From assembly GCA_949299515.1 (NCBI GenBank), contig CASGAP010000009.1:186001-250000 (forward strand): DNA of 64,000 bases, written 5' to 3'. The stretch comes from an uncultured Desulfovibrionaceae bacterium (GTDB lineage: Bacteria; Desulfobacterota; Desulfovibrionia; Desulfovibrionales; Desulfovibrionaceae). The stretch's first letter is position 1; each line of letters opens with the position of its first letter. A model generated the notes under the pieces. The model was not told the DNA's origin and searched no databases. It was given only the letters and a program-made list of their open reading frames with translations. Made by a program: the position numbers and the translations under genes. Positions 17,235 through 25,149 of this stretch are shown in pieces.

Positions 17235-17342
17235 TTATCCTGCTTGGCCGATAAAGCAGCCCAAGGCGGAAAAAAGTTCGTATTGGGATAAAATGCTCAA
17301 ATTTGTCTGCCAGAAAACTGCGGTGCATAGGCTGAAAAACAT
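17235..17342 (-). CDS. Candidate very small protein or leader peptide, 35 residues
   Basis: An ATG preceded by AAGGAG at 8-nt spacing opens a 35-codon frame starting MFFSLCTAVFWQTNLSILSQ and ending IGQAG. The frame is moderately hydrophobic with two Cys. The ribosome site lies in the loop of an inverted repeat: AGTCAGG (17374-17368) and CCTGACT (17349-17343) on the minus strand. Such a hairpin could hold back translation. It sits between the sigma-54 activator gene and the 46-residue membrane protein gene, on the same strand. No family is recognised and it may not be expressed. Confidence 0.35.
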   Translation of the reverse strand: MFFSLCTAVFWQTNLSILSQYELFSALGCFIGQAG

Positions 17343-17415
17343 AGTCAGGCTCCTTGTTGCGGTATAACCTGACTGTAGCGCCCGTATGCGTCAGAAACTG
17401 TCGTATGCGGAAATA

Positions 17416-19311
17416 TTATTGTTCCTGGTAGGAGATACGGTATTTTTCCAGCTTGCGGTACAGCGTGGGACGGCTTATGCCTAAGCTTTTTGCGCAGCCG
17501 GACATATTGCCCCCGTGTTTTTGCAGACTTTCTTCGATTACTTTTTTTTCTATCTCTTCCAAAGTCATGTCTTGGTCGGTGCGTATGGGGCCCGTGCTTT
17601 CGTCAATACCGAAATATTCCGCTTTGATCATTTTGCCGTCTGCCAGGTGAATTGCCCGTTCTATGGAGCTTTCCAGCTGGCGCACGTTGCCCGGCCAGGA
17701 ATAATTCATGATAAGGCTTGAAACTTTGGTGCTGAGGTGTTTTTGGGTGCCGGAGGTGCCGAAGCGCTTAAAAAAGTACTCCACAAGATGGGGAATGTCT
17801 TCCCGCCGCTCGCGAAGCGGCGGTATGACAATGGACAGGGTGGAAATGCGGTAGTATAAATCAGGTCTGAACCGTTCTTTTTCGATTTCTTTTTTCAGAT
17901 CTTTGTTTGTGGCGGAAATAATGCGAATGTCTATGGGAATGGTTTTTATGCCGCCGACTCTGCGTATTTCTTCGGTTTGCAGGGCACGCAGCAGTTTTAC
18001 CTGCATATTGAGGGGCATATCGCCTATTTCGTCCAAAAACAGCGTGCCTGTGTCTGCCAGTTCCAGTTTTCCGGGTCTGCCGCCTTTTTGGGCGCCTGTG
18101 AACGCACCTTCTTCATAGCCGAACAGTTCGCTTTCCAGAAGTTCGCTGGGAATGGCTCCGCAGTTCAGTGCCACAAAGGGACGGTCGCTTCTGTCGCTGG
18201 CATTGTGTATGGCTTGGGCAAACAGTTCTTTGCCGGTGCCGGTTTCGCCGTAAAGCAGAAGCGATGCGGTGTTTTTGGCGGCGATTTTTGCAATTTCCAC
18301 GGCTTCCAGGAGGCGCGGGCTTGAACCTACTATGGAATCAAAGGTAAAGTGCGCTTTTGCGCCGGTCATTTCCATGGCCAGCTGCACCATTTCTTTTTTT
18401 TCCGTAATGGTTAAAATGGCGCCGACTATTTCGCCGTTTTTCATCATTACCGGGTCAAGGGCTAGAAAACCGTTGCCTTTGTTGGTGTTTATCTCTCTGG
18501 CTAGAAAGCCTTTGCCTTTTTGGACTGCCTGTTCAAAGTTGAGGTTTATTTTTGTCAGCGAAGAAAAGGGTTTGCCAATGCAGTCTTCCGCAAGGTCCAG
18601 CATGGTGCGGGCTTTTTTGTTGGTCTGCACGATGCGGCCCGTGGGGTCAATGGTAACGATGCCTTTAGTGCCTGCTTCGAGAAGGGCGGACATATATTTG
18701 TTTTTTATGGCCAGTTCCTTGGAATGGAGCTGTTCTTTTAAATGAGAGGTAACGGCTTCTGCTGCCTGGCAGACAAGCCCCAGGGTGTGAATATGCATTT
18801 TTTCCGTGTAGCCGCTCAGAGAAACCACGCCGAGCAATGAGCCGTCCAAATCAAAAACAGGGGCGCCGGAATTGCTGATAGTCTGCGCTAAGGTTGCGTA
18901 CATTTTGTTGCCGGGCACGAAAATAGGTTTTTTGTCCACAAGCGTAAGGCCGATGGCGCAGGTACCCATGTCCATTTCTGTCCAGCGGTAGCCGGGTATG
19001 CAGTTTCTTTTCCGAAAATGTTCTTCAAGATCCGCATCGCCTACGATGTACAGTACGTATCCGTCTTTGTCGGCCAAAGCCATGCAGAAGCCGGTGCCCC
19101 GCAGCAGGTTGTAGAGCTTGTCTATTTGTTCTTTGGCTATAGTATAAAATGTTTTTTGGGATTCTATGCGTTCCTTGAGTTCTCCGGGTCTGAGCCGCGA
19201 AGATTCCGGGGCTTTGGTTATGTTGGGATCGACTTTGTAGACTTTTGAACGTTCGTGGGAGTGGGCTATGGACAGTTCCATATCCTGCAGATTTTTAGGT
19301 AAAACAGACAT
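17416..19311 (-). CDS. Sigma-54-dependent transcriptional activator (AcoR-like: GAF, PAS, AAA+, Fis-type HTH)
   Basis: 631 residues. The N-terminal region (about 50-195) reads as a GAF-type sensor (GTGFCMALADKDGYVLYIVG, GTCAIGLTL) as in AcoR regulators. A PAS segment (about 205-310, GIVTIDPTGRIVQTNKKA) follows. The AAA+ domain has Walker A GETGTGKE (about 353), the sigma-54 contact loop GAFTGA (about 402) and Walker B LFLDEIGD (about 422). The C-terminal helix-turn-helix is NMSGCAKSLGISRPTLYRKL. There is no receiver domain, so it senses a small molecule directly. AAGAGG precedes the ATG. It diverges from the operon at 19565, which has a -24/-12 promoter and upstream palindromes; that operon is the predicted target. 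Confidence 0.94.
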   Translation of the reverse strand: MSVLPKNLQDMELSIAHSHERSKVYKVDPNITKAPESSRLRPGELKERIESQKTFYTIAKEQIDKLYNLLRGTGFCMALADKDGYVLYIVGDADLEEHFRKRNCIPGYRWTEMDMGTCAIGLTLVDKKPIFVPGNKMYATLAQTISNSGAPVFDLDGSLLGVVSLSGYTEKMHIHTLGLVCQAAEAVTSHLKEQLHSKELAIKNKYMSALLEAGTKGIVTIDPTGRIVQTNKKARTMLDLAEDCIGKPFSSLTKINLNFEQAVQKGKGFLAREINTNKGNGFLALDPVMMKNGEIVGAILTITEKKEMVQLAMEMTGAKAHFTFDSIVGSSPRLLEAVEIAKIAAKNTASLLLYGETGTGKELFAQAIHNASDRSDRPFVALNCGAIPSELLESELFGYEEGAFTGAQKGGRPGKLELADTGTLFLDEIGDMPLNMQVKLLRALQTEEIRRVGGIKTIPIDIRIISATNKDLKKEIEKERFRPDLYYRISTLSIVIPPLRERREDIPHLVEYFFKRFGTSGTQKHLSTKVSSLIMNYSWPGNVRQLESSIERAIHLADGKMIKAEYFGIDESTGPIRTDQDMTLEEIEKKVIEESLQKHGGNMSGCAKSLGISRPTLYRKLEKYRISYQEQ

Positions 19312-19323
19312 TGCGGCCTCTTT

Positions 19324-19358
19324 TGTAATAAAATATTACAGTGTAATTTTTTATTACA
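19324..19358. promoter_or_regulatory. Two adjacent activator-binding palindromes (sites 1 and 2)
   Basis: Site 1 (19324-19340) is TGTAAT-AAAAT-ATTACA and site 2 (19342-19358) is TGTAAT-TTTTT-ATTACA, one base apart, both perfect 6-bp inverted repeats with 5-bp centres. Centre spacing is 18 bp. They lie 13-47 bp upstream of the activator's own start codon and cover its -10, so they could serve autorepression. They are also about 200 bp upstream of the divergent sigma-54 promoter, within usual enhancer range. Confidence 0.75.
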
Positions 19359-19379
19359 CTTTGCCCGCGGCTTTGTCAA
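19351..19379 (-). promoter_or_regulatory. Sigma-70 promoter of the sigma-54 activator gene
   Basis: Minus strand -35 TTGACA (19379-19374), 17-bp spacer, -10 TAATAA (19356-19351). The -10 lies inside palindrome site 2, and site 1 covers the start of the transcript. Confidence 0.75.
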
Positions 19380-19432
19380 CTCCCGTCATTTGGGGCAATC
19401 GGGGCGCAAGTAAAGAGTGTCCGGTTCTTTTT

Positions 19433-19449
19433 TGTAATGTTTTGTTACA
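19433..19449. promoter_or_regulatory. Third activator-binding palindrome (site 3)
   Basis: TGTAAT-GTTTT-GTTACA, one mismatch from sites 1 and 2, centred about 109 bp upstream of the predicted sigma-54 transcription start. A further half-site TGTAAT occurs at 19491-19496. Confidence 0.65.
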
Positions 19450-19523
19450 TAAGAGTAAAAATATATATTGTCCAATAAAAAGAAGTTGTTTGTAATATAT
19501 TGAAAATGTTTATTATTTATATT

Positions 19524-19539
19524 TGGCACGAATTATGCT
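19524..19539 (+). promoter_or_regulatory. Sigma-54 (-24/-12) promoter of the catabolic operon
   Basis: TTGGCACGAATTATGCT (19523-19539): the -24 TGGCACG block is exact, and the invariant GG and GC dinucleotides are 12 bp apart as required. The start is predicted about 19550, about 15 nt before the first gene's start codon. The divergent gene encodes a sigma-54 activator, which strongly supports the call. Confidence 0.88.
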
Positions 19540-19564
19540 TTTTATAAAGCAGGGAGGTGTTTCT

Positions 19565-20287
19565 ATGTATACTGACGAGATTTATCAAGGCGGAAAACTT
19601 TACTATGAAATTCCCATTGGCATACTGTGTTTGGAATCATATTTCCCGAAAATGAGGGGGCACCTGCGCAATCCCCGTACGTATGAATTTCCTACTGTCA
19701 CGCGTGTTTTGACCGGGCTTGACATTCCGAAGCTTCTTTTCAGTCCCGATCCTGCGATGATACAGCCGATTATTGATGCCGCAGTGCAGCTGGAAAAGGA
19801 CGGCGTAAAGGCTATTACGGGCAGCTGCGGTTTTATGGCCCTGTTTCAGAAAGAAATTGCCGAAGCCGTGTCGGTTCCCGTGTTTATGTCCAGTTTGCTG
19901 CAGCTGCCGCTTATTCGCATCATGCACGGCGAAAAAGCGAATATCGGCATTTTGACGGCGTCAAAAAAAGCCTTGGGGCCGAAACATCTTGAGGCCTGCG
20001 GCGTTGCCTGGGATTCTGTTTTGGTGGAAGGCATGGAAGGCAATCCGGAATTTTGGGAAACCGTAATTGAAGGAAAGCGCCATGATTTCAACGTGCCGAA
20101 GCTGGAACGGGAAGTTGTGGGCACGGCCCTGCGTTTTATTGCAGAGAAAAAGCTTGATGCTCTTTTGCTGGAATGTACGGATTTGCCGCCGTTTGCCCGG
20201 CAGATTCAGGAACGGAGCAATGTTCCTGTTTATGATATCAATTCTTTGATGAAACTTGTTCATTCGACTGTTGCGTGGAAAAAATAG
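19565..20287 (+). CDS. Aspartate/glutamate racemase-fold enzyme (hydantoin/Asp-Glu racemase superfamily)
   Basis: 240 residues from ATG 19565 (GGGAGGTG upstream); an upstream in-frame ATG lies in the sigma-54 promoter and is rejected. Two Cys sit where the cofactor-independent racemase superfamily keeps its acid/base pair: C88 in AITGSCGFMA and C204 in LLLECTDLPP. The family includes Asp/Glu, hydantoin and maleate-isomerase-like enzymes that invert or isomerise an alpha-carbon or double bond. It is the first gene of an eight-gene operon for uptake and oxidation of a carboxylate, so conversion of the substrate to the enantiomer accepted by the oxidase downstream is a reasonable inference. Confidence 0.85.
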   Translation: MYTDEIYQGGKLYYEIPIGILCLESYFPKMRGHLRNPRTYEFPTVTRVLTGLDIPKLLFSPDPAMIQPIIDAAVQLEKDGVKAITGSCGFMALFQKEIAEAVSVPVFMSSLLQLPLIRIMHGEKANIGILTASKKALGPKHLEACGVAWDSVLVEGMEGNPEFWETVIEGKRHDFNVPKLEREVVGTALRFIAEKKLDALLLECTDLPPFARQIQERSNVPVYDINSLMKLVHSTVAWKK

Positions 20288-20295
20288 GGGGGCGC

Positions 20296-20808
20296 ATGAA
20301 CATTTCTGTTAAGCACCGAATTATATTGGAAATATGCATAAGCTGTTTTTTGCTTGTCTGTTATTTTTTGTTTTCAGTGTTTCAGGCGGACATGATTGAA
20401 CAGACGCTTGCCATGGCGCTGGATCAGACGCTGTTTCCGCGGGCAATTACCATTACGGTAATCATTATGTGCTTTTTGCTGTTTTACGACAGTATCAAAT
20501 TGTATATCAAGTACAAAAAAGGAATTATCACTCCGGAAATACATGAATATTACGAATGCAGCGAGGAAAAAATTCCTGTAGCGAGAATTCTTATATATAT
20601 CGGTATATTGTTTGTATATCTTATTGCACTTTATTATGTCGGATTTATGTATTCGACTCCTGTAATTACTTTGTGCATTGCAGGTCTTTTGGGAATTAAA
20701 AGAATTTTTTTGGCTGCTGTTTCTGCAATTTTGTTTACCATAGCATTATATTATGCAAGTTTTTACGGCCTGCAGATAATGCTTCCGAGCGGCATATTGT
20801 TTTATTAA
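20296..20808 (+). CDS. Tripartite tricarboxylate transporter, small membrane subunit TctB
   Basis: 170 residues with four hydrophobic segments (about 10-30, 50-72, 100-125, 130-160), matching TctB/DUF1468. The ATG at 20296 has GGGGGG just upstream; an in-frame ATG at 20275 overlaps the previous gene more deeply. TctB pairs with TctA in the inner membrane. The large positively charged loop (about 75-95) is consistent with a cytoplasmic loop. It is followed after 12 nt by tctA. Confidence 0.85.
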   Translation: MNISVKHRIILEICISCFLLVCYFLFSVFQADMIEQTLAMALDQTLFPRAITITVIIMCFLLFYDSIKLYIKYKKGIITPEIHEYYECSEEKIPVARILIYIGILFVYLIALYYVGFMYSTPVITLCIAGLLGIKRIFLAAVSAILFTIALYYASFYGLQIMLPSGILFY

Positions 20809-20820
20809 GAGAGGTGTCTG

Positions 20821-22338
20821 ATGATCGAAAATGTAATTGTTGGACTTATTTCCATTCTGAATCCGGCCTCGATAATAGCCATTGCATTCGGCTTGGTTGT
20901 CGGCTTGCTTTTCGGCGCTATTCCGGGCATTTCGGGGATTATGGCGATTTCCATTTTGCTCCCGCTGACTTTTTACGTCAGTCCGCTTGTGGGCATTCCC
21001 ATGCTGCTGGGCATTTATAAGGCAGGTATTTACGGCGGTTCCATCACAGCGATTTTGCTGAACACTCCCGGTGCGCCGCCGGCAATCTGCACGGCCATGA
21101 GCGGATTTCCCATGGCAAAACGCGGACAGGCGGGCAAGGCGCTGAATGCTGCGCTTGTGGGTTCCGTGTACGGCGATATGTTCAGTAATCTTCTGCTTAT
21201 TTTGGTTGCGGCTCCTATTTCTTATATTGCCCTGAAGATCGGGCCTGCCGAACAGTTTTGCCTCCTGCTGCTGGCGCTTACCGTGGTCGGCAGCATATCC
21301 GGCAACTCTATTCTGAAAGGCATGATCTGTGCCGGCTTTGGCATATTGCTTTCCATGGTCGGCGTATCCGGTGTCAGCGGCGCTATCCGTTTTACGTTCG
21401 GCAGCGATTATCTTTTGGCGGGTATTCAGCTTATTCCCATGGTTATCGGCTTGCTCTGCCTGCCGGAAATTATTCATCAGGTGGGAACCTGTGCCAAAAA
21501 CTATATTGAACAGAAAATAGATCTGAAAAGCGAAGACGGCCGCCTGACGTGGAAAGAATTTAAGCAGAATTTTTATTTGCTGTTCCGTTCTTCCGTTATC
21601 GGTTCCGTTATCGGCGCTATGCCGGGCCTGGGCGCTTCTCCGGCTGCGTTTATGGCATATTCCGACGCGCAGCGGCATTCAAAAGATCAGGATGCGTTTG
21701 CAAAAGGTAATGTGGAAGGTGTGCTTGCTCCGGAATCAGCCAACAATGCCACAACAGGTTCTGCCATGATACCCCTGCTTACGCTCGGTATTCCCGGCGA
21801 TGACGTTACGGCCGTGCTGATGGGTGCTTTCCTGATTCAGGGACTTACCCCAGGACCGAATATTTTCTTTGAGCATACCCAGGTTGTTTACGGTATTTTC
21901 GGTTCTTTGATTATTTGTGATATTTTGCTGTATGTTATTGCGAAATTCGGTTTCAGGCTGTGGATACGCATAGTTGATCTGCCCAGAAGCCTGATTTTTT
22001 CCAGCGTGACCATTTTTGCTTTCCTTGGCACGTATTCCATCAACCAAAGTCTTTTTGATATTTTCTGCCTGATTTGTTTCGGCATTATGGGCTATCTTAT
22101 GCGTATTTTCCATTTCAGTGCCGGCGCAATGATTATCGGCTTTATTCTCGGTCCCATTTTGGAAAAAGCCTATGACCAGAGCATGAGTCTTTCAGGCGGA
22201 AGTTATATGATTTTCTTTGAAAGTCCCGTTGCGGTTATTTTGATGATTATGACAGCGGCAAGTATATTCAGTATTTACCGTATGCGTGTACGCAAAAACA
22301 AAAAATTAATGGAAAAACTTGGCTCTCTTGAGCAATAA
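20821..22338 (+). CDS. Tripartite tricarboxylate transporter, large membrane subunit TctA
   Basis: 505 residues, highly hydrophobic, about 11-12 spans. Family-diagnostic segments are present: GLLFGAIPGISGIMAISILL near residue 30, IYGGSITAILLNTPGAP near 75, and the repeated IGAMPGLGASPAAFMAYSDA near 265 and NATTGSAMIPLLTLGIPGDD near 312. TctA forms the cation-coupled channel for a carboxylate delivered by TctC. AGAGAGGTG precedes the ATG. The three tct genes are contiguous in B-A-C order. Confidence 0.95.
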   Translation: MIENVIVGLISILNPASIIAIAFGLVVGLLFGAIPGISGIMAISILLPLTFYVSPLVGIPMLLGIYKAGIYGGSITAILLNTPGAPPAICTAMSGFPMAKRGQAGKALNAALVGSVYGDMFSNLLLILVAAPISYIALKIGPAEQFCLLLLALTVVGSISGNSILKGMICAGFGILLSMVGVSGVSGAIRFTFGSDYLLAGIQLIPMVIGLLCLPEIIHQVGTCAKNYIEQKIDLKSEDGRLTWKEFKQNFYLLFRSSVIGSVIGAMPGLGASPAAFMAYSDAQRHSKDQDAFAKGNVEGVLAPESANNATTGSAMIPLLTLGIPGDDVTAVLMGAFLIQGLTPGPNIFFEHTQVVYGIFGSLIICDILLYVIAKFGFRLWIRIVDLPRSLIFSSVTIFAFLGTYSINQSLFDIFCLICFGIMGYLMRIFHFSAGAMIIGFILGPILEKAYDQSMSLSGGSYMIFFESPVAVILMIMTAASIFSIYRMRVRKNKKLMEKLGSLEQ

Positions 22339-22355
22339 AACATAAGGAGTAAGGT

Positions 22356-23327
22356 ATGAACATGAAAAAATTGCTCGGTTCTGTAATGTCCCTTGTCATG
22401 GCCGCTGCGTTTGCCGCCGGAAGCTGTGCGTATGCCGCGGATTATCCGGTAAAACCGATTACGGTTATCAGTCCTTACGGTGCAGGCGGCGATTCCGATA
22501 TCGCTGCCAGAGTATGGGCGGAATTTGCAAAGCAGGAACTTGGGCAGCCCGTGCTGGTTGTGAATAAAACCGGCGGTGGCGGTTTGACGGGCACTATGTT
22601 TGCTTCCAAGGCAAGACCTGACGGATATACGCTTTTCCTCGGACAGCTCGGTCCCTGCGTCATGCTGCCTATTACCACAAAAGCCGGCGGCTTGAATAAA
22701 GACAGCTTTGACATGATAGCCCGTTTTGCCACTTCCAATACCGGTGCCGTAGTCAATGCGGATACTCCCTGGAAAACTTTGAAGGATTTTGAAAAAGACG
22801 CGGCTGCCAATCCGCAGAAATATACGTTCAGCAGCCCCTCTGCCACAAGCTGGGTAGCGCTGGCTTTCAAAAGCTGGATTTACAACAATAAACTGCAGAT
22901 GAAAAACGTGGAATATGTCAGCGGAGCCGAAGCGGCAACGGCAGTGCTCGGAAAACACGGTGACATAACATTCCTGTTCAGGGCCAATTTCGATGCTTTG
23001 GTAAAAGGCGGCAAGCTTAAATTGCTGGCAGTGGGCGATAAAATGGAAGAATATCCCGATGTGCCGACCTTTGCCGAACTCGGCTACGAAGGCAACTATA
23101 TGGCTTGGGCGGCAATTGCGGCTCCCAAAGGCGTGCCGGACGACATTAAAGCCAAACTGCAGGCTGTAACGGAAAAAATTGCGAATAATCCTGAATTTAT
23201 AAAGGCATTGGAAAATGTCGGTTATACGATCAATTATCTTGACGGCGCAGCATTCAAGCAGGAAGTGGACAAACAGTACGTTGAAATGCAGACACTGCTG
23301 AAAGCCATGAACCTGGCAGTGCAATAA
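22356..23327 (+). CDS. Tripartite tricarboxylate transporter solute-binding protein TctC (Bug family)
   Basis: 323 residues. A signal peptide covers residues 1 to about 27 (cleavage near AYA-AD). The mature protein starts YPVKPITVISPYGAGGDSDI, the P(Y/W)xxGGxxD strand-loop that grips the ligand's carboxylate in Bug proteins. It binds a small organic acid in the periplasm for TctAB. Bug ligands range from citrate to glutamate, aspartate and aromatic acids, so the ligand cannot be named; the enzymes of this operon point to an amino- or imino-acid. AAGGAG precedes the ATG. Confidence 0.93.
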   Translation: MNMKKLLGSVMSLVMAAAFAAGSCAYAADYPVKPITVISPYGAGGDSDIAARVWAEFAKQELGQPVLVVNKTGGGGLTGTMFASKARPDGYTLFLGQLGPCVMLPITTKAGGLNKDSFDMIARFATSNTGAVVNADTPWKTLKDFEKDAAANPQKYTFSSPSATSWVALAFKSWIYNNKLQMKNVEYVSGAEAATAVLGKHGDITFLFRANFDALVKGGKLKLLAVGDKMEEYPDVPTFAELGYEGNYMAWAAIAAPKGVPDDIKAKLQAVTEKIANNPEFIKALENVGYTINYLDGAAFKQEVDKQYVEMQTLLKAMNLAVQ

Positions 23328-23337
23328 GGGAACAGTC

Positions 23338-23721
23338 ATGAGCGTAAAACGATTTGGAACACCGAAGCCGGGGGCCCTGCCCTTTGCCAAGGCAGTAAGT
23401 GCCGGCGGTTTTCTTTATGTGTCAGGCCAGGTGCCCCGTGACGAAAAAGGGGAAATTGTCTGCGGCAATATGCTTACTCAGGCAAAAGTTACGCTGGATA
23501 ACCTGAAAAAAGTTGTGGAAGATGCAGGATATTCCATGCAGGACGTTATTAAGGTTGAGGCATGGATAGACGATCCCCGCGATTTTGGGGATTTCAATAA
23601 AGTGTATGCGCAGTATTTCAGCGCGGAGTATGCACCTGCAAGGGTTACGGTTCAGGCAAAGATGATGAGCGATCTTCGCGTTGAGGTTGCCTGCGTAGCG
23701 TATAAGGCGCAGGAGCAATAA
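23338..23721 (+). CDS. RidA-family enamine/imine deaminase
   Basis: 127 residues, the usual size of YjgF/YER057c/UK114 proteins. Key features are VSGQVPRDEKGE, the conserved Arg in YAPARVTVQAK that binds the imine carboxylate, and the Glu in VEVACVAY. RidA hydrolyses reactive 2-imino or enamine acids to ketoacids plus ammonia. Its place right before an FAD amino-acid oxidase gene fits: the oxidase should produce the imine that RidA clears. It begins 10 nt after tctC. Confidence 0.92.
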   Translation: MSVKRFGTPKPGALPFAKAVSAGGFLYVSGQVPRDEKGEIVCGNMLTQAKVTLDNLKKVVEDAGYSMQDVIKVEAWIDDPRDFGDFNKVYAQYFSAEYAPARVTVQAKMMSDLRVEVACVAYKAQEQ

Positions 23722-23740
23722 AACTGCAAAGGTTTTTCTT

Positions 23741-24868
23741 ATGCTAAGTTCCCAAAAAGAGTATGATGTTATTGTTGCCGGCGGCGGCATTAGCGGCGCA
23801 GCCATTGCTTACGGGCTTATCCGTAAAAACAGCTCGCTGAAAATCGCCGTTATTGACGCTCCTTCGGATATAAACAGGGCGTCCCGTACCAATGTCGGCC
23901 TTGTGTGGTGCCAGTCAAAATTTTTGGATAAACCGCATTATGCAAAATGGGGGTTTATCTCCCGAAGATTGTTTCCGGGTCTTCTGCAGGAGCTTAAAGA
24001 AGTTTCCGGCATCGGTGTACCGGCTTATTTTGAAGGCGGCCTGATACCGGTTCTCAGCGGGGCGGAATACAATGCAAAGGGTGAATATATTGATAAGCTG
24101 CGCGCTGCGCTCGGTGAATACCGCGGCAATATGATTGACAGGGCGGAACTCGAAAAAAAGCTTCCGAAAATTTCTTTCGGCCCGGAAGTATGCGGCGCTG
24201 CCTGGTGCGAGGAAGACGGTTTTTTAAATCCTCTTGCTCTGCTTCGGGCATACAGAAAAGCGCTGGTTAACAGCGGTGCGGATTTTTTGCACGATACGGT
24301 CGTGTATTCCGTGGAGCCTAAGGATAATGCCTACAGCGTTCATACTCAAATTGGCGAACTTAGCTGCGAAAGACTTGTGCTTGCCTGCGGTCTTGCCAAT
24401 AAACGTCTTGTGCAGTTTGCTTTGAACGATTTGCCGGTTTTTGCCGATAAGGGGCAGGTTTTGCTTACGGAGCGAATGCCTTTTGTTATGCCCGTGCCGG
24501 TTCTCGGCTGTACGCAGACAGTGGCAGGTACCGTTATTATTGGTTTTAAACACGAAACAAGAGGGCATGACGCCACGGTTATTCCCCATGCCGTAGCGCA
24601 GGAAGGCGCATGGGCTTTGCGGGTTTGGCCGGAACTTGGCCGGAAGCGGCTGCTGCGTTCCTGGCCGGGACTTCGGGTTATGCCTAACGATAAGGTTGCC
24701 ATTTACAGCCATTTGCCGGGACACGATAAGGTAACACTGATCAATACGCACAGTGCCGTAACCATGGCTGCCGCACATACCGAGCTGGTAGCGGGATATG
24801 TGCTTGGCGCAGAACCTCACGAATGCGCAAAGGAAATGACGCTTAAACGTTTCGGATATGCCGTTTAG
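23741..24868 (+). CDS. FAD-dependent amino/imino-acid oxidoreductase (DAO family, dehydrogenase catalytic subunit)
   Basis: 375 residues. The N-terminal Rossmann motif VIVAGGGISGAAIAYGL (residues about 6-22) binds FAD ADP. The DAO-family central region and C-terminal RSWPGLRVMPNDKV and AHTELVAGYVLG blocks are present. The family oxidises D-amino acids, sarcosine or proline-like substrates. With the 2Fe-2S gene and the FAD/BFD gene directly downstream it matches the three-subunit layout of D-hydroxyproline dehydrogenase and opine or nopaline oxidase (OoxAB-type) enzymes, in which this is the substrate-oxidising subunit. The true substrate is not known. It seems soluble with no signal peptide. 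Confidence 0.87.
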   Translation: MLSSQKEYDVIVAGGGISGAAIAYGLIRKNSSLKIAVIDAPSDINRASRTNVGLVWCQSKFLDKPHYAKWGFISRRLFPGLLQELKEVSGIGVPAYFEGGLIPVLSGAEYNAKGEYIDKLRAALGEYRGNMIDRAELEKKLPKISFGPEVCGAAWCEEDGFLNPLALLRAYRKALVNSGADFLHDTVVYSVEPKDNAYSVHTQIGELSCERLVLACGLANKRLVQFALNDLPVFADKGQVLLTERMPFVMPVPVLGCTQTVAGTVIIGFKHETRGHDATVIPHAVAQEGAWALRVWPELGRKRLLRSWPGLRVMPNDKVAIYSHLPGHDKVTLINTHSAVTMAAAHTELVAGYVLGAEPHECAKEMTLKRFGYAV

Positions 24869-24877
24869 GGGGGAAGT

Positions 24878-25147
24878 ATGGAAACAATGGTGCGAATTAA
24901 TGTGGACGGTGAAGATATGCTCGTGCCTGAGGGCATAAGCGTTGCGGCTGCGGTGCTCGGGCATAAGCACGAAAAACGCGTTTTTCATAATGCCAAAGAC
25001 GGCAGTCCGCGTGCGCCCTACTGCCTTATGGGTGTGTGCTTTGAGTGCATGATGGAAATTGACGGCACGGAAAATGTGCAGTCCTGCCTTGTTCCCGTGC
25101 GTGAAGGCATGGTGGTGAAAAGACAGTATAAAGCCGATAAGGAGTAG
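24878..25147 (+). CDS. Small 2Fe-2S subunit of the amino/imino-acid dehydrogenase
   Basis: 89 residues. A single ferredoxin-fold domain (Fer2_4 type) has the cluster cysteines in PYCLMGVCFECMMEIDG (C-x4-C-x2-C) and a fourth in NVQSCLVPV. This is the gamma-like subunit found between the two flavoprotein subunits in OoxA/B, LhpBEF and HcnABC-type complexes, where it passes electrons between the two FAD proteins. It lies 9 nt after the DAO gene and 2 nt before the next start. Confidence 0.9.
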   Translation: METMVRINVDGEDMLVPEGISVAAAVLGHKHEKRVFHNAKDGSPRAPYCLMGVCFECMMEIDGTENVQSCLVPVREGMVVKRQYKADKE

Positions 25148-25149
25148 GT

